DNA of 64,000 nt, from positions 87,465 through 151,464 of the forward strand of contig JAEZJJ010000036.1 in the NCBI GenBank assembly GCA_023436395.1, written 5' to 3'. Both the position numbers and the translations under genes were made by a program. The notes beneath the pieces were generated by a model. The model worked only from the letters and a program-made list of their open reading frames with translations, was not told where the DNA came from and searched no databases. This document shows, one piece after another, positions 8,220 to 17,379 of this stretch; within the stretch, counting starts at the first letter, position 1, and each line of letters opens with the position of its first letter. The stretch comes from Bacillota bacterium. GTDB taxonomy: Bacteria; Bacillota; Clostridia; Lachnospirales; Cellulosilyticaceae.

Positions 8220-8777
8220 CTAAATTTTAGCTTCTTCTCTTAGGATTGAATAATATAACCTATCTAAATATATGCCATCTATATAGAGGCAATCTCTAAG
8301 TGTTCCCTCATATACAAATCCACATTTCTCTATCACTCTTTGAGAAGCTCTATTGCCTTCTCTATGAGAAACTTGTATTTTATGTAAGTTTATTTGATTA
8401 AATCCATAACTAATCAATGCTTTAGTTGCTTCAGTCACTAACCCTTGCCTTTGGAATTCACTCCCTATAGCATATTCGAATTCCGCAAAGTGATGCTCAC
8501 TACTAACCATAAAAAAAGCTATTTGCCCAATACAATCATCACTTCCCTTTAAGGTAATTGCCCAACGATAATAGTCTTCCTTTTCATACCCTTTTATGTA
8601 CTGCTCTAAAAGCCCTAAGATTTCCTCCTTAGTTTCATAAGCAGGTTCTGCATACATGGACTGAATTTTGGGATCACTTACCCAATACTTTTGCATACTT
8701 TGCCAATCCTTATATTCAAATGGCCTTAATAATAAACGTTCCGTTTCAATAACCCGGCTTCCACAATGCGTGAGCAT
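8220..8777 (-). CDS. GNAT N-acetyltransferase, RimJ/RimL type
   Basis: 185 residues. The opening ETERLLLRPFEYKDW, the acetyl-CoA loop FQRQGLVTEATKALI near 130, and the C-terminal NRASQRVIEKCGFVYEGTLRD are typical of the RimJ/RimL branch. These enzymes acetylate N-terminal amino groups of proteins or small amines. The ATG follows AAAAAGGAGGGGAAG. It stands alone between the rtcB promoter and the surface-protein gene. The substrate cannot be deduced. Confidence 0.85.
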   Translation of the reverse strand: MLTHCGSRVIETERLLLRPFEYKDWQSMQKYWVSDPKIQSMYAEPAYETKEEILGLLEQYIKGYEKEDYYRWAITLKGSDDCIGQIAFFMVSSEHHFAEFEYAIGSEFQRQGLVTEATKALISYGFNQINLHKIQVSHREGNRASQRVIEKCGFVYEGTLRDCLYIDGIYLDRLYYSILREEAKI

Positions 8778-8864
8778 CTCTACTTCCCCTCCTTTTTACT
8801 TATTATACTGCATGTTTTATTCTCCATTATATAAAATCAATAATTATCTTTAAAAAATAAAATG

Positions 8865-8913
8865 AAACAGCCATTACTCCATCTTTTGATAAAGGATAGA
8901 GTAATGGTTGTTT
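8865..8913 (-). terminator. Terminator downstream of the Ig-like repeat protein
   Basis: Arms 8865-8879 and 8899-8913 pair over 15 bp with G-T wobble. It lies ~50 bp past the stop at 8960. Confidence 0.6.
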
Positions 8914-8959
8914 GTTTTTAGTCCATTATAAGATGCCTCTTTAAGTAGTTACTACTTTT

Positions 8960-10516
8960 CTATTTAGTCCTAGTAATAGTTGCTTCTTTTAAGTTATTAT
9001 TCCAATCTACAGTTACACCTTTAGCTTTAAAAGCCTTAGCAATCTGAGAAATAGGAAGTAAAATACGATTACTCCTTGATACAGCTGTTCCATCCATTAC
9101 AATGGTTTCGCTACCTACAGTCATAATATTAGAATTTAACTTCACCTTAATCACATCACCACCATCAATAATGGTTGCAACCTTATTTTTTGCGTCCCAT
9201 GTAATTTGGTTCTCATTGATACCTAATGCATATGCTGTTTGGCGAAGAGGCAAATAGGTTCTCTCCTTAATGACAACTGGTGGTGTATCCATTGCATCTT
9301 GTGCCACACCATTCTTAGTCCAGTTTCTACTATTCAGTTTGAATTTAACCACTTGTTGTACTTTATTCTCTATAGAAACATAAATAGTCTTTTCCTCTTT
9401 GTTGCCAGCCTTATCTTTGACAATCACTACGTAATTACCTGCTTGTGTCACAGGGTAGTTTATAGTGCCGCCACCTGCTGCTATACTTACTATCTTGCCA
9501 TTAACAGTAAGTTCTGCAATTTGATCATTGTCCTTAGCTGTAATCACGATAATTGTTGCACTTCCTATTTTATTTTGTGAAAGTACTAGCGTTGGCTTCT
9601 CCTTATCATTAATATCATTAATATCCACATAAATACTTTCTATGCTTTCCATATCACGATCATCTTTTAACACAACTTTATATGTTCCTGATTTAGTCAC
9701 TTCATATGTAACTTCTTCTCCTTTAGAAGAAATAGTGACACTAGTATTGTTTACTGTTAATGATTTAAGCTTATTACTATTAGTAGGTTCTCCCTTGATG
9801 ATAAGATACCACTTCTTATTCTTATATTCTTTAGTTACCTTTAAAGTAGGTTTACTATCATTCATCGTTACTGTGTATTTCTTAGTGGTTTCATTGCCAT
9901 CATCATCTGTTACAACTACAACATATTCCCCTGATTTAGTTACTTCATATTCTACAGTATCGCCATCTTCATCAAATGTAATCCGTCTGCCATCTACCGT
10001 CACTTTGGTAATATCTCCATTATCAGATGCTTTTATCACCAAATAATACCTGCCATTTTTAGTGGTCTGCCACACCTCAACTAATGGGCTTTTTGTATTA
10101 CTAACTGTCACTTTACGAGAGGTACTTCCAGAGTTTCCTAACCTATCTTGAAAGCTAATGGTATAAGTCCCACTTGATGAAACCTCATATATATAGGTGC
10201 CTGATACGTCATTTCCACTATCTAATGTGGCATACCTACCATCTACCTGTACATCTTTTATCCCACTAGGATCTGTAAGTGAAATCAATAAATAAGTTTT
10301 CCCACTCTTTTCTTCTGTCCATACCCTAGTAACTTCAGGTGCAGTTCTATCCTTCACATCTATGACCGGAGGCGTTGTAGTACTTGCCCCTGGACTAAGT
10401 AGAGCTAATGCTGCATCATTTACGCCACTATATGTCTTAGCATATACACAAGATAATTGTGATGTAAACACTATACTCGTTACTAGAATACTTGCAACTT
10501 TCTTCTTAAATCCCAT
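8960..10516 (-). CDS. Secreted protein with Ig-like repeats and a CuAO-N-like C-terminal domain
   Basis: 518 residues. Residues 1-26 are a signal peptide (basic start, hydrophobic core, cleavage after VYA). Four repeats of ~80 residues follow (about 58-140, 141-217, 218-301, 303-382), each ending in a G-x-Y-x-V-x-x-x-D-x-x-G-N type strand pattern, like bacterial Ig-like modules. The last ~130 residues resemble the copper-amine-oxidase N-terminal-like domain (PF07833), with TYLPLRQTAYALG and RILLPISQIAKAF. A domain of the same type ends the GH10 xylanase at 53331-57494. Probably a wall-associated stalk protein; ligand unknown. AAAGGAGGAAATAAAG precedes the ATG. Confidence 0.75.
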   Translation of the reverse strand: MGFKKKVASILVTSIVFTSQLSCVYAKTYSGVNDAALALLSPGASTTTPPVIDVKDRTAPEVTRVWTEEKSGKTYLLISLTDPSGIKDVQVDGRYATLDSGNDVSGTYIYEVSSSGTYTISFQDRLGNSGSTSRKVTVSNTKSPLVEVWQTTKNGRYYLVIKASDNGDITKVTVDGRRITFDEDGDTVEYEVTKSGEYVVVVTDDDGNETTKKYTVTMNDSKPTLKVTKEYKNKKWYLIIKGEPTNSNKLKSLTVNNTSVTISSKGEEVTYEVTKSGTYKVVLKDDRDMESIESIYVDINDINDKEKPTLVLSQNKIGSATIIVITAKDNDQIAELTVNGKIVSIAAGGGTINYPVTQAGNYVVIVKDKAGNKEEKTIYVSIENKVQQVVKFKLNSRNWTKNGVAQDAMDTPPVVIKERTYLPLRQTAYALGINENQITWDAKNKVATIIDGGDVIKVKLNSNIMTVGSETIVMDGTAVSRSNRILLPISQIAKAFKAKGVTVDWNNNLKEATITRTK

Positions 10517-10638
10517 CTTTATTTCCTCCTTTAATAAGCTATGTCACTATTATAAACTTATTTTTCTTTAATTTCATTATTTTATTAATTATTTAATTAT
10601 TAGTTATCGAAAAATATTTTCACACTAGCACTACATAT

Positions 10639-10893
10639 CTAAAACACACCTAGATTTCTTAATGTAAACTTGAGGTCTTCGTGAATGGAACGAATCTGCT
10701 GTGCCGTCTGAATGCCATTTAGTCCAGGCATATAGATATCTAGGGTGAGATTGTCATCTTTGAGCTCGTCCATCAATGTCTTCCTGCTAGAAAAAGATAT
10801 GATTTCAAATAATGGATTATAGGCCAAAAGCGCTTTGGTTAATCCTCCAATGTCCTCCGTAACATCATCACAGATTGCTATTTTAACTAACAT
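10639..10893 (-). pseudogene. Truncated response-regulator receiver domain
   Basis: 84 codons start like an AgrA/LytR-type receiver (MLVKIAICDDVTEDI with the acidic pair) and reach the phospho-Asp motif LDIYMPGLNGIQTAQQIR. The frame then ends abruptly in TLRNLGVF. A normal receiver is ~120 residues, and this class carries a DNA-binding LytTR domain after it; neither is found downstream. A good site (GAGAGGGGGAGAG) precedes the ATG. I read it as a decayed regulator. The sequence 10894-11034 upstream holds no gene. Confidence 0.7.
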
Positions 10894-11034
10894 ACTCTCC
10901 CCCTCTCAAAATGAACTTTTCTGATAGCCATATGTTACTTAGCTTGATTTTATGCTCTTTAGTATAATTCCTTTTACAGATTACATCAATTTAAAACAAA
11001 AATATTATTATTTATTTAAATATATTAATAATTA

Positions 11035-11100
11035 TTGACATTTTTAATTTTACATTATACCATATGACTATAATTATATTTTTAGTCATACAGCAAGGAG
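11035..11100 (+). promoter_or_regulatory. Promoter and inverted-repeat operator of the ABC/TetR operon
   Basis: TTGACA at 11035-11040 is a good -35, with an AT-rich -10 area after it. TATGACTA (11063-11070) and TAGTCATA (11083-11090) form a perfect inverted repeat just before the ribosome binding site. The last gene of the operon encodes a TetR repressor, the likely ligand of this repeat. Confidence 0.55.
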
Positions 11101-11107
11101 GGCTATT

Positions 11108-11806
11108 ATGTTTTTGGAAATTAATGATTTAGTAAAAACCTATCAAAGCGGTGCTGGGGACTTTAATGCTATGGACCATGTCTCCTTTAATGTTCACCAA
11201 GGAGAAATAGCCGTTATCTTAGGACCTTCTGGTTCTGGCAAATCTACTTTAATGAATATTGTAGGTGGCTTAGAATCTGCTACTTCTGGTAGCCTTAAAG
11301 TAGAAGGAAAAGAAATTTCCACTCTTTCACCTAAGGCTCTTGGGCTCTATAGGAGGGAAACTGTGGGGTTTGTCTTTCAGTTTTATAACCTTATTCCTAA
11401 TTTAACTGTAAGAGAAAATATAGAAATCTGTGCCCATCTTGGTAAATCACCTTTAAATATTGATGAACTCTTAGAGAAAGTAGGGCTTACTGATCAAACC
11501 AATAAATTCCCTTCTCAACTTTCTGGTGGGCAACAACAACGTGTGGCCATTGCCCGTGCCTTGGTGAAAAATCCAAAGTTACTCCTATGTGATGAACCTA
11601 CCGGTGCCCTTGATTACAAAACTTCTAAAGAGGTCCTTTCACTTTTTGAGGAGATTAATCACAATTATCATACTACTCTTCTAATGATTACTCATAATGA
11701 TGCCTTTAGGGCTCTGTCTCATCGCACCATTCGCATTAAAGATGGCAAAATCATTAGTAATGAAATCAATAAAACCAAAAAGTCTGTCGCTGAAATTGAT
11801 TGGTAA
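11108..11806 (+). CDS. ABC transporter ATP-binding protein (MacB/LolD-like)
   Basis: 232 residues with Walker A GPSGSGKST at ~39-47, signature LSGGQQQR near 140, and Walker B LLLCDEPTGALD near 157. The closest type is the MacB/LolD/YknY group, whose partner permeases have FtsX domains, which matches the next gene (12 bp away). It powers export or envelope work by ATP hydrolysis on the inner face of the membrane. CAAGGAGGGC precedes the ATG. First gene of a five-gene operon ending with the TetR regulator. Confidence 0.9.
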   Translation: MFLEINDLVKTYQSGAGDFNAMDHVSFNVHQGEIAVILGPSGSGKSTLMNIVGGLESATSGSLKVEGKEISTLSPKALGLYRRETVGFVFQFYNLIPNLTVRENIEICAHLGKSPLNIDELLEKVGLTDQTNKFPSQLSGGQQQRVAIARALVKNPKLLLCDEPTGALDYKTSKEVLSLFEEINHNYHTTLLMITHNDAFRALSHRTIRIKDGKIISNEINKTKKSVAEIDW

Positions 11807-11818
11807 GGAGGATGAACC

Positions 11819-14071
11819 ATGAATTTTAAAAGAATGCTTCGTGACTTTAAAGCAAATTACATAAAGAATATTAGCTTTATCCTACTTATTATATTAAGTA
11901 CTATGATTATCATTGGCTTTAATCGTTCCTCTACGAGTTATGTTGCAGCAGTAGATCGATTCTACCACAATGCTCATGCTGAGGATGGTCAGTTCACCAT
12001 AGCAGGCAAATTTTCTGCCAAACAAATCCGTACTCTAGAAGGTCGGTTTCATTTAACTTTGGAAGAAGTCCCTTTTACGGATATTAAAATAAAAACGCTT
12101 CCTAGTGAACCTATCCTTCGCATTTTTTCTACTGACCGTAGTATCAATCAAGTTGCACTATTAGCAGGTAATTCTCCTACTTCTTCAGAGCAAATTCTCA
12201 TAGACTCAAAATTTGCTGAAGCACTTGGTTATCAAATTGGAGATTCTATTACTTTATCGGGTAGTTCCTTTGTGATTAGCGGCTATGGTATCTCCCCTGA
12301 TTATGTCTATACTTTAAAAAACACCAGTGATTTTATGAGTATGTCTAATAGCTTTGGGGTAGCCTACTTACCCCCTACAGGTTATGAACGTATTAAACTC
12401 AATAGTACCTCTACAACATTATATACATACAAAGAAAAAGCAAATGCTGAGGATATCAGTGCTTTTAAAAATGAACTCCAGAGAAAATATGCTCTTGTTT
12501 CTTTTTTAGAACGAAAAGATAATAGTCGCTTAACAACTGTTTATAGTGATGCCAGTGCCCCTAGTCTTATCTCTCTGATTATGGGTGTCCTTCTCCTTTG
12601 TATCATCGGCTTTATCATTTCCATCTCTATACGCAATACGATTCAAAGCGAAAGTCAAATTATTGGTATTCTCTATGCACAAGGAATAAATGCCCAAGAG
12701 CTCCTTGCTTATTATCTCATGTTACCTACCTTTTTGGTGGTCATTGGCTCTATTATTGGCTACTTCCTAGGTATTGCTATTTCTAGTTATTTACTTATTC
12801 TTCAAACAATCCAATATACTGTCCCTAACGTTATTCTTCTAACTCCTTGGTATCTTGTGGTTATAGGTATTGCCCTTCCTGTTTTCCTCACTTTAAGCAT
12901 TACCTATGTTTGTGTAAGTAAAGCTTTAGGGCAAACACCCCTCTCTTTACTACGCGGGAGTCATTCAAATATGAAAGTATCTAAGCTAGAGTGCCTCTTC
13001 TCCTTTAAAGGCTTTTCTTTCTTTAAACGTTTTCGTTTTAAATCAATGCTTAGGGAGTTAGGTAGTATTTTGGCTCTCTTTCTAGGTGCAACTCTATCCA
13101 TGTTTATTCTCTTTACAGGACTCTATATGAAAGATTCATGTGTGAGCTATATGAATAGCTTGCCAAAGGCTATTCCCTATGAGAATCTCTATACTTTTAA
13201 GCAGTCTCAGGATTTATATCAATACAGCAAAGCTGGGGAACTCACCTCCCTTTATACAGTGAAATTCAATGATAAGGGAACAAATAAGAATCTTTATATC
13301 CAGGGGATTCATCCTCAAAGCACTTTCTTTAATATCCCAGATTTTCAATCCCTTCATAACCATGAGGTACTTATTTCTCCTAGTGTTCATTTTAAATTTG
13401 GGGTTAAGGTGGGGGATACACTCTTACTCTATGATGATCAGGATAAAAATAAAACCTATGAAGTGATAGTCAAAGGCTTAGCTCCTTATGATTATGGCCT
13501 CTACCTATATACTACTCAAGCTAGCTATAATCACATCTTAGGCATACATCAAGATAGTTCCAATGCACTCATGACTGATGCCCCTATCACTATTAAAGAT
13601 ACTAAACTCCTTAGTGAAACCAACAAACACAAAATGGTAGAAGGTATGAAAAATTTCACTACCCTCATCGTGGTTTTTACAAGCATCATTATTGTTGTGG
13701 CAAGTATTATTCTTATTGTGGTTATTTACATGCTGATGAAGATGATTATTGATAAAAGTAAAATCAACATCTCTATGGTCAAGATCTTTGGTTACTACCC
13801 TAATGAAGTCAGTGCCCTCTATCTTAAAGGTAATTATTTCTTTTTATTAGCAGGCTATTTACTTGCTCTCCCTGCTAGTTATTATCTTACTAAAACTTTC
13901 TTTGACAGTATCTTTGAATCCATGGAGCAATATATTTTACCTAGCTTAGCTCCTTTTTCTTATATGCTAGGCTTTGCCTTAATGACACTGAGCTATGGTA
14001 TTACCATAGTACTACTTAAAAATAATCTTAATCAAATTAGCCTCACTGAGGCACTTAAAAATAGAGAATAG
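11819..14071 (+). CDS. ABC transporter permease with two FtsX-like domains
   Basis: 750 residues. A first membrane segment lies at ~20-40 and a large extracellular domain at ~45-245. Three membrane segments follow at ~250-370, a second transmembrane start near 415 and another extracellular domain. Three final segments lie near 620-740. This eight-segment plan with duplicated FtsX domains is typical of permeases that work with MacB-type ATPases in Firmicutes, often for peptide resistance or lipid/lipoprotein handling. AAGGAGGATGAACC precedes the start. The downstream lipoprotein probably completes the pump. Confidence 0.88.
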   Translation: MNFKRMLRDFKANYIKNISFILLIILSTMIIIGFNRSSTSYVAAVDRFYHNAHAEDGQFTIAGKFSAKQIRTLEGRFHLTLEEVPFTDIKIKTLPSEPILRIFSTDRSINQVALLAGNSPTSSEQILIDSKFAEALGYQIGDSITLSGSSFVISGYGISPDYVYTLKNTSDFMSMSNSFGVAYLPPTGYERIKLNSTSTTLYTYKEKANAEDISAFKNELQRKYALVSFLERKDNSRLTTVYSDASAPSLISLIMGVLLLCIIGFIISISIRNTIQSESQIIGILYAQGINAQELLAYYLMLPTFLVVIGSIIGYFLGIAISSYLLILQTIQYTVPNVILLTPWYLVVIGIALPVFLTLSITYVCVSKALGQTPLSLLRGSHSNMKVSKLECLFSFKGFSFFKRFRFKSMLRELGSILALFLGATLSMFILFTGLYMKDSCVSYMNSLPKAIPYENLYTFKQSQDLYQYSKAGELTSLYTVKFNDKGTNKNLYIQGIHPQSTFFNIPDFQSLHNHEVLISPSVHFKFGVKVGDTLLLYDDQDKNKTYEVIVKGLAPYDYGLYLYTTQASYNHILGIHQDSSNALMTDAPITIKDTKLLSETNKHKMVEGMKNFTTLIVVFTSIIIVVASIILIVVIYMLMKMIIDKSKINISMVKIFGYYPNEVSALYLKGNYFFLLAGYLLALPASYYLTKTFFDSIFESMEQYILPSLAPFSYMLGFALMTLSYGITIVLLKNNLNQISLTEALKNRE

Positions 14072-14082
14072 GAGGTTTCAAT

Positions 14083-15219
14083 ATGAAACTTAGTCAATTT
14101 ATATTTTTGACACTTACTAGTACCTTCTTACTTTCAGGTTGTAGTTCTACTGAACCTGCTGCCACAGAAATCCCCCCTACGCCTAAATCTCTTGTGATTT
14201 ATGGAGATGTCACTGCCGATGATCCCCAGCTCATTAGCTTAGACTTTCCTGCCAAGGTCACCTCTGTTCATGTAAAAAATGGAGATTCGCTTCAAAAGGG
14301 AGATGTCCTATTTACTATCGATTACTCTGATTATTTATTAGCCATTAGTGCCAAAGAAAAAGAACTAGAGATAGCTAAAATTGAGCTTAATTATTTAGAA
14401 CAAAGCCTCAATCCATTACTTTCAGAGTATGATGCTACCTCTAAGCAACTTGCGTTAAAGAAAAAATATCAGGCCAAGGATAGTAATCCCGATTTGATGA
14501 TTCTAAAAGGACAATTAGAGGTTCTAGAAGAGCAAATCACTACAACTAAAAATTTATATACTACAAATGAAGAGCTTTTTGCTAATCACTTCCTCTCCCA
14601 AAATGATTTAGAAGCGAGTAAACAAGCTTACCAAAAACTGCTTCAAGAAAAAGAGTCACTCATCTCTCAAATCAATAAGCTAGAAGATGCTCTTGCCTTA
14701 GAGGTTAACACTTTATCTGATACCCTAAAAAGTCTCAAATCTCAAATCAGTAATACTGACCAAGAAAAAGCTACTCAGCTTGAAAAGCTTCATGTGCAAA
14801 TATCAGGCTTAGAAGAAGCCCTCAGTAATATGAAGCATAAACTCAATAAATCCTACCTGAAGGACAATACCATTATCGCACCAGATTCTAACCTAGTCGT
14901 TTATGATATACCTGTTATGAATGGTACTGATTTAACCTGTACTGAGGGTGTACTTGGTAAATTTCTTTCTAAGGATTCCCTCTATATTTTAGCTGATATT
15001 CCTGAAGATTCCTTAGGTCTTATAGAACAAGGACAAACTGTTTCTATCACCCTAGCAGGTGACAATGATTCATCGCCAAAGCTGACCGGCACTATTTCAC
15101 AAATTGCAGACTGCGGGATTATTAAATCAGGTGATACCGTCATAGAAGCCCGTATTGATGTAGAGAATACCAAGTCTCTTAAAGCAGGACTCTCTGCCGA
15201 TATTACCATTTCATATTAA
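14083..15219 (+). CDS. HlyD/RND-type periplasmic adaptor lipoprotein
   Basis: 378 residues. A lipoprotein signal ends in LLSGC, so Cys20 would be lipidated. An N-terminal biotinyl-lipoyl half-domain (DFPAKVTSVHVKNGDSLQKGDVLFTID) is followed by a long coiled coil (~90-260) and a beta-barrel-like C-terminus (ADIPEDSLGLIEQGQTVSI, then SLKAGLSADITI). This is the membrane-fusion-protein plan used with MacB-like ATPases, here in a Gram-positive. It lies 11 bp after the permease, with TAGGAGGTTTCAAT as ribosome site. Likely the extracellular adaptor of the exporter. Confidence 0.88.
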   Translation: MKLSQFIFLTLTSTFLLSGCSSTEPAATEIPPTPKSLVIYGDVTADDPQLISLDFPAKVTSVHVKNGDSLQKGDVLFTIDYSDYLLAISAKEKELEIAKIELNYLEQSLNPLLSEYDATSKQLALKKKYQAKDSNPDLMILKGQLEVLEEQITTTKNLYTTNEELFANHFLSQNDLEASKQAYQKLLQEKESLISQINKLEDALALEVNTLSDTLKSLKSQISNTDQEKATQLEKLHVQISGLEEALSNMKHKLNKSYLKDNTIIAPDSNLVVYDIPVMNGTDLTCTEGVLGKFLSKDSLYILADIPEDSLGLIEQGQTVSITLAGDNDSSPKLTGTISQIADCGIIKSGDTVIEARIDVENTKSLKAGLSADITISY

Positions 15220-15241
15220 GATGAAATTAGGAGGATTTTCT

Positions 15242-16339
15242 ATGAAAACAGATAGAAGATATGATTTAGATTGGTTACGAGTAGGGGGAGTCTTTTTAGT
15301 TATTTTATTTCATTCCCTTATGATCTTCATCCTAGAGCCTTGGGCTCTTGTTTATATCAAGGATAGCACTTATATTTATCCCTTTAAAGCAATTAGTAAC
15401 TTTATTCATCTCTTTAACATGCCACTTTTATTCATCATTGCTGGTATGTCTGTGAATCTTTCTCTTAAGTCCCGAACAACTGGTCAATATCTCAAGGATA
15501 GATTTCAAAAGCTATTGCTTCCAGCAACCTTTGGGTGTATTATTCTAAATCCCATAATGACTTACATCTATCAACTTTCTATAAATAATACAACTGGCTT
15601 TGGGGAATACATAATTGGTTTTTTCACCAAAAATCCAGGGGATTTATCTGGCATTGAAGGTTGTTTTACCCCTGCTCATTTATGGTTTCTCATTTTTTTA
15701 TTTGTCTATTCCCTCTTGAGTTTACCTTTATTTATTAAGGTGTCTCAGACTAAAAACAATATAGCCAAGAAAAACATAAGTGATCTTTTAGCAAAACCTT
15801 TTGTACTTATAGTTACTGTCATCCCTATTCTCCTTGCAGCTGCTATCAATATTCTTGATGATAAAAATCCTCTTGTTTATTTTGTAATGTTTCTTTTAGG
15901 TTATTTTCTCATGACTAGTGACCATTATAGATTAGCCCTTAATCGTGATAAGTGGGGGTATTTAGCCATCGGAGGTATCTGTTCATTCCTAGGGGTTTAT
16001 TTTGGTAATCTATTTGAGGAGTGGTCAGGGATGTGGATTATGATTCAAATAGCAACTCAAATTGCTAGAATAACAATAGTATTTGCTCTCCTTGGTATGG
16101 GTAATTCCTATTTTAATAAGGCTTCAAAGAGTTTAAAGTTTTTATCTAACTCTTCTTTTACTATTTACATGATTCATTTTTTGATTAATACTGGAGTAGG
16201 GTATATAGTCATACAGTGTCCTCTCAATCCTTTATTAAAGTTTACTACTATTTTAGCTTTAACCCTTATTTTAAGCTTTTTATTTTATATAATCATTAAA
16301 CCTATTCCTCTATTACGAACAGTATTTGGAATTAAATAA
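15242..16339 (+). CDS. Acyltransferase family 3 membrane protein
   Basis: 365 residues if started at 15242, where TTAGGAGGATTTTCT lies directly upstream; an ATG at 15221 lacks a site. About ten hydrophobic segments. The N-terminal YDLDWLRVGGVFLVILFHSLM has the conserved Arg and His of acyltransferase-3 (OpgC/OafA-like) proteins, which O-acylate cell-surface or secreted compounds using a cytoplasmic acyl donor. It belongs to the exporter operon, so it may modify the exported compound or the wall target it protects. That link is inference. Confidence 0.8.
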   Translation: MKTDRRYDLDWLRVGGVFLVILFHSLMIFILEPWALVYIKDSTYIYPFKAISNFIHLFNMPLLFIIAGMSVNLSLKSRTTGQYLKDRFQKLLLPATFGCIILNPIMTYIYQLSINNTTGFGEYIIGFFTKNPGDLSGIEGCFTPAHLWFLIFLFVYSLLSLPLFIKVSQTKNNIAKKNISDLLAKPFVLIVTVIPILLAAAINILDDKNPLVYFVMFLLGYFLMTSDHYRLALNRDKWGYLAIGGICSFLGVYFGNLFEEWSGMWIMIQIATQIARITIVFALLGMGNSYFNKASKSLKFLSNSSFTIYMIHFLINTGVGYIVIQCPLNPLLKFTTILALTLILSFLFYIIIKPIPLLRTVFGIK

Positions 16340-16420
16340 TTTAGCTACTCGCATAGCTTTAGTTTTACATAGTATTATTCAAATCTTAATTTATAGCAAA
16401 ATGACCAAGGAGGTTTCTAT

Positions 16421-17017
16421 ATGGCAACAGCTTTTTCAGAAAATGAAATTCAAATTATCCATGAACAACTTAAAGCTTGTGCTAAAGAATGTCTGATTAA
16501 ATATGGTGTCAAAAAAACGACTGTGGATCAACTAGTCGCAGGTGCATCTATTTCCAAAGGTGCCTTCTATAAATTTTATGAAAGCAAGGAAATGCTCTTT
16601 TTTGAAGCTATTCATGAAATAGAAAGTGATATTTATACCCACGCCACTCGTATTTTGCGCTCTAGAACAGACCTTACACCTTGTGAGCGACTAGAAGAGG
16701 CTTTATTCTATGCTTGTCAAGCATTAGAAGCTTCTAAGTTACTGGATTTTATGGAACATGAATTAGAGTATTTAATCCGAAAACTACCAGCCGATTTTGT
16801 TAAGCAGCATCTTGTTGAAGAAGCTTCTTTAATTAAGCAGATTATTGCTTATTCTGGTATTGAATTTAATCTAGACCCTAATCTCATTCTAGCTATCGTT
16901 CATTCCATTATTTATTTATCACCTAAGAGAGCTATGGTAGGAGAAGAATATTATGAAGCCTCTCTTAAGTTTATTATCAAGGGAGCTTGTGAACAACTTT
17001 GTAAAAATGCCATCTAA
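16421..17017 (+). CDS. TetR-family transcriptional regulator
   Basis: 198 residues. The helix-turn-helix at ~25-60 (CLIKYGVKKTTVDQLVAGA, then ISKGAFYKFYESKEMLFFEAI) is unmistakable; the ligand domain is not diagnostic. Encoded 80 bp after the acyltransferase with its own CAAGGAGG site, so it is probably part of the ABC operon. It is a good candidate to bind the inverted repeat at 11063-11090 and repress the operon until a ligand is sensed. Confidence 0.88.
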   Translation: MATAFSENEIQIIHEQLKACAKECLIKYGVKKTTVDQLVAGASISKGAFYKFYESKEMLFFEAIHEIESDIYTHATRILRSRTDLTPCERLEEALFYACQALEASKLLDFMEHELEYLIRKLPADFVKQHLVEEASLIKQIIAYSGIEFNLDPNLILAIVHSIIYLSPKRAMVGEEYYEASLKFIIKGACEQLCKNAI

Positions 17018-17093
17018 TTCTCATTAAGAGGTATATTTTTCATTTTCCTGTTGCATACTCTTAATGTAAATATTTTTCCAAAGGAGTGATTAG

Positions 17094-17204
17094 GTGGCAA
17101 AGAATAAAACCAATCAAGCAAAGAAGAAAGCTAAATCCAAAGGGGTGCAATCAACCAATATAGAATCATCAGCAGAATTAACTCCTTATAACAAGAAGAA
17201 GTAA
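17094..17204 (+). CDS. Small basic protein of unknown function (36 aa)
   Basis: A GTG start follows AAAGGAGTGATTAG. The product is 36 residues with 11 Lys (starting MAKNKTNQAKKKAKSK) and one aromatic residue. It has no membrane segment. The ribosome binding site and the hairpin terminator at 17239-17277 support a real gene. Size and composition would fit a spore-core or nucleic-acid-binding peptide, but I do not recognise a family. Confidence 0.5.
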   Translation: MAKNKTNQAKKKAKSKGVQSTNIESSAELTPYNKKK

Positions 17205-17238
17205 ATGTCTTGGTTGTCTTAGTATACAATTGCACCCC

Positions 17239-17277
17239 CTTAGAGAGAGTCTCATATTATCTTAGACTCTCTCTAAG
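17239..17277 (+). terminator. Hairpin terminator after the small basic ORF
   Basis: CTTAGAGAGAGTC (17239-17251) pairs perfectly with 17265-17277; T-rich sequence follows. Confidence 0.65.
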
Positions 17278-17379
17278 TTCTGCTCGTTTACATATCATCT
17301 CTCCCCTAAAACTTAAATTAACTCTCTTTTATAATGTAAACCTCAGCAATTCCCTTATCATGTTTGAATTATAAAAACA

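Noticed and set aside
9642..10046. Long open frame on the plus strand inside the Ig-like repeat gene
   Set aside because: It mirrors a gene with signal peptide, ribosome site and clear domains on the minus strand; it has no ribosome site of its own and hydrophobic low-complexity content.
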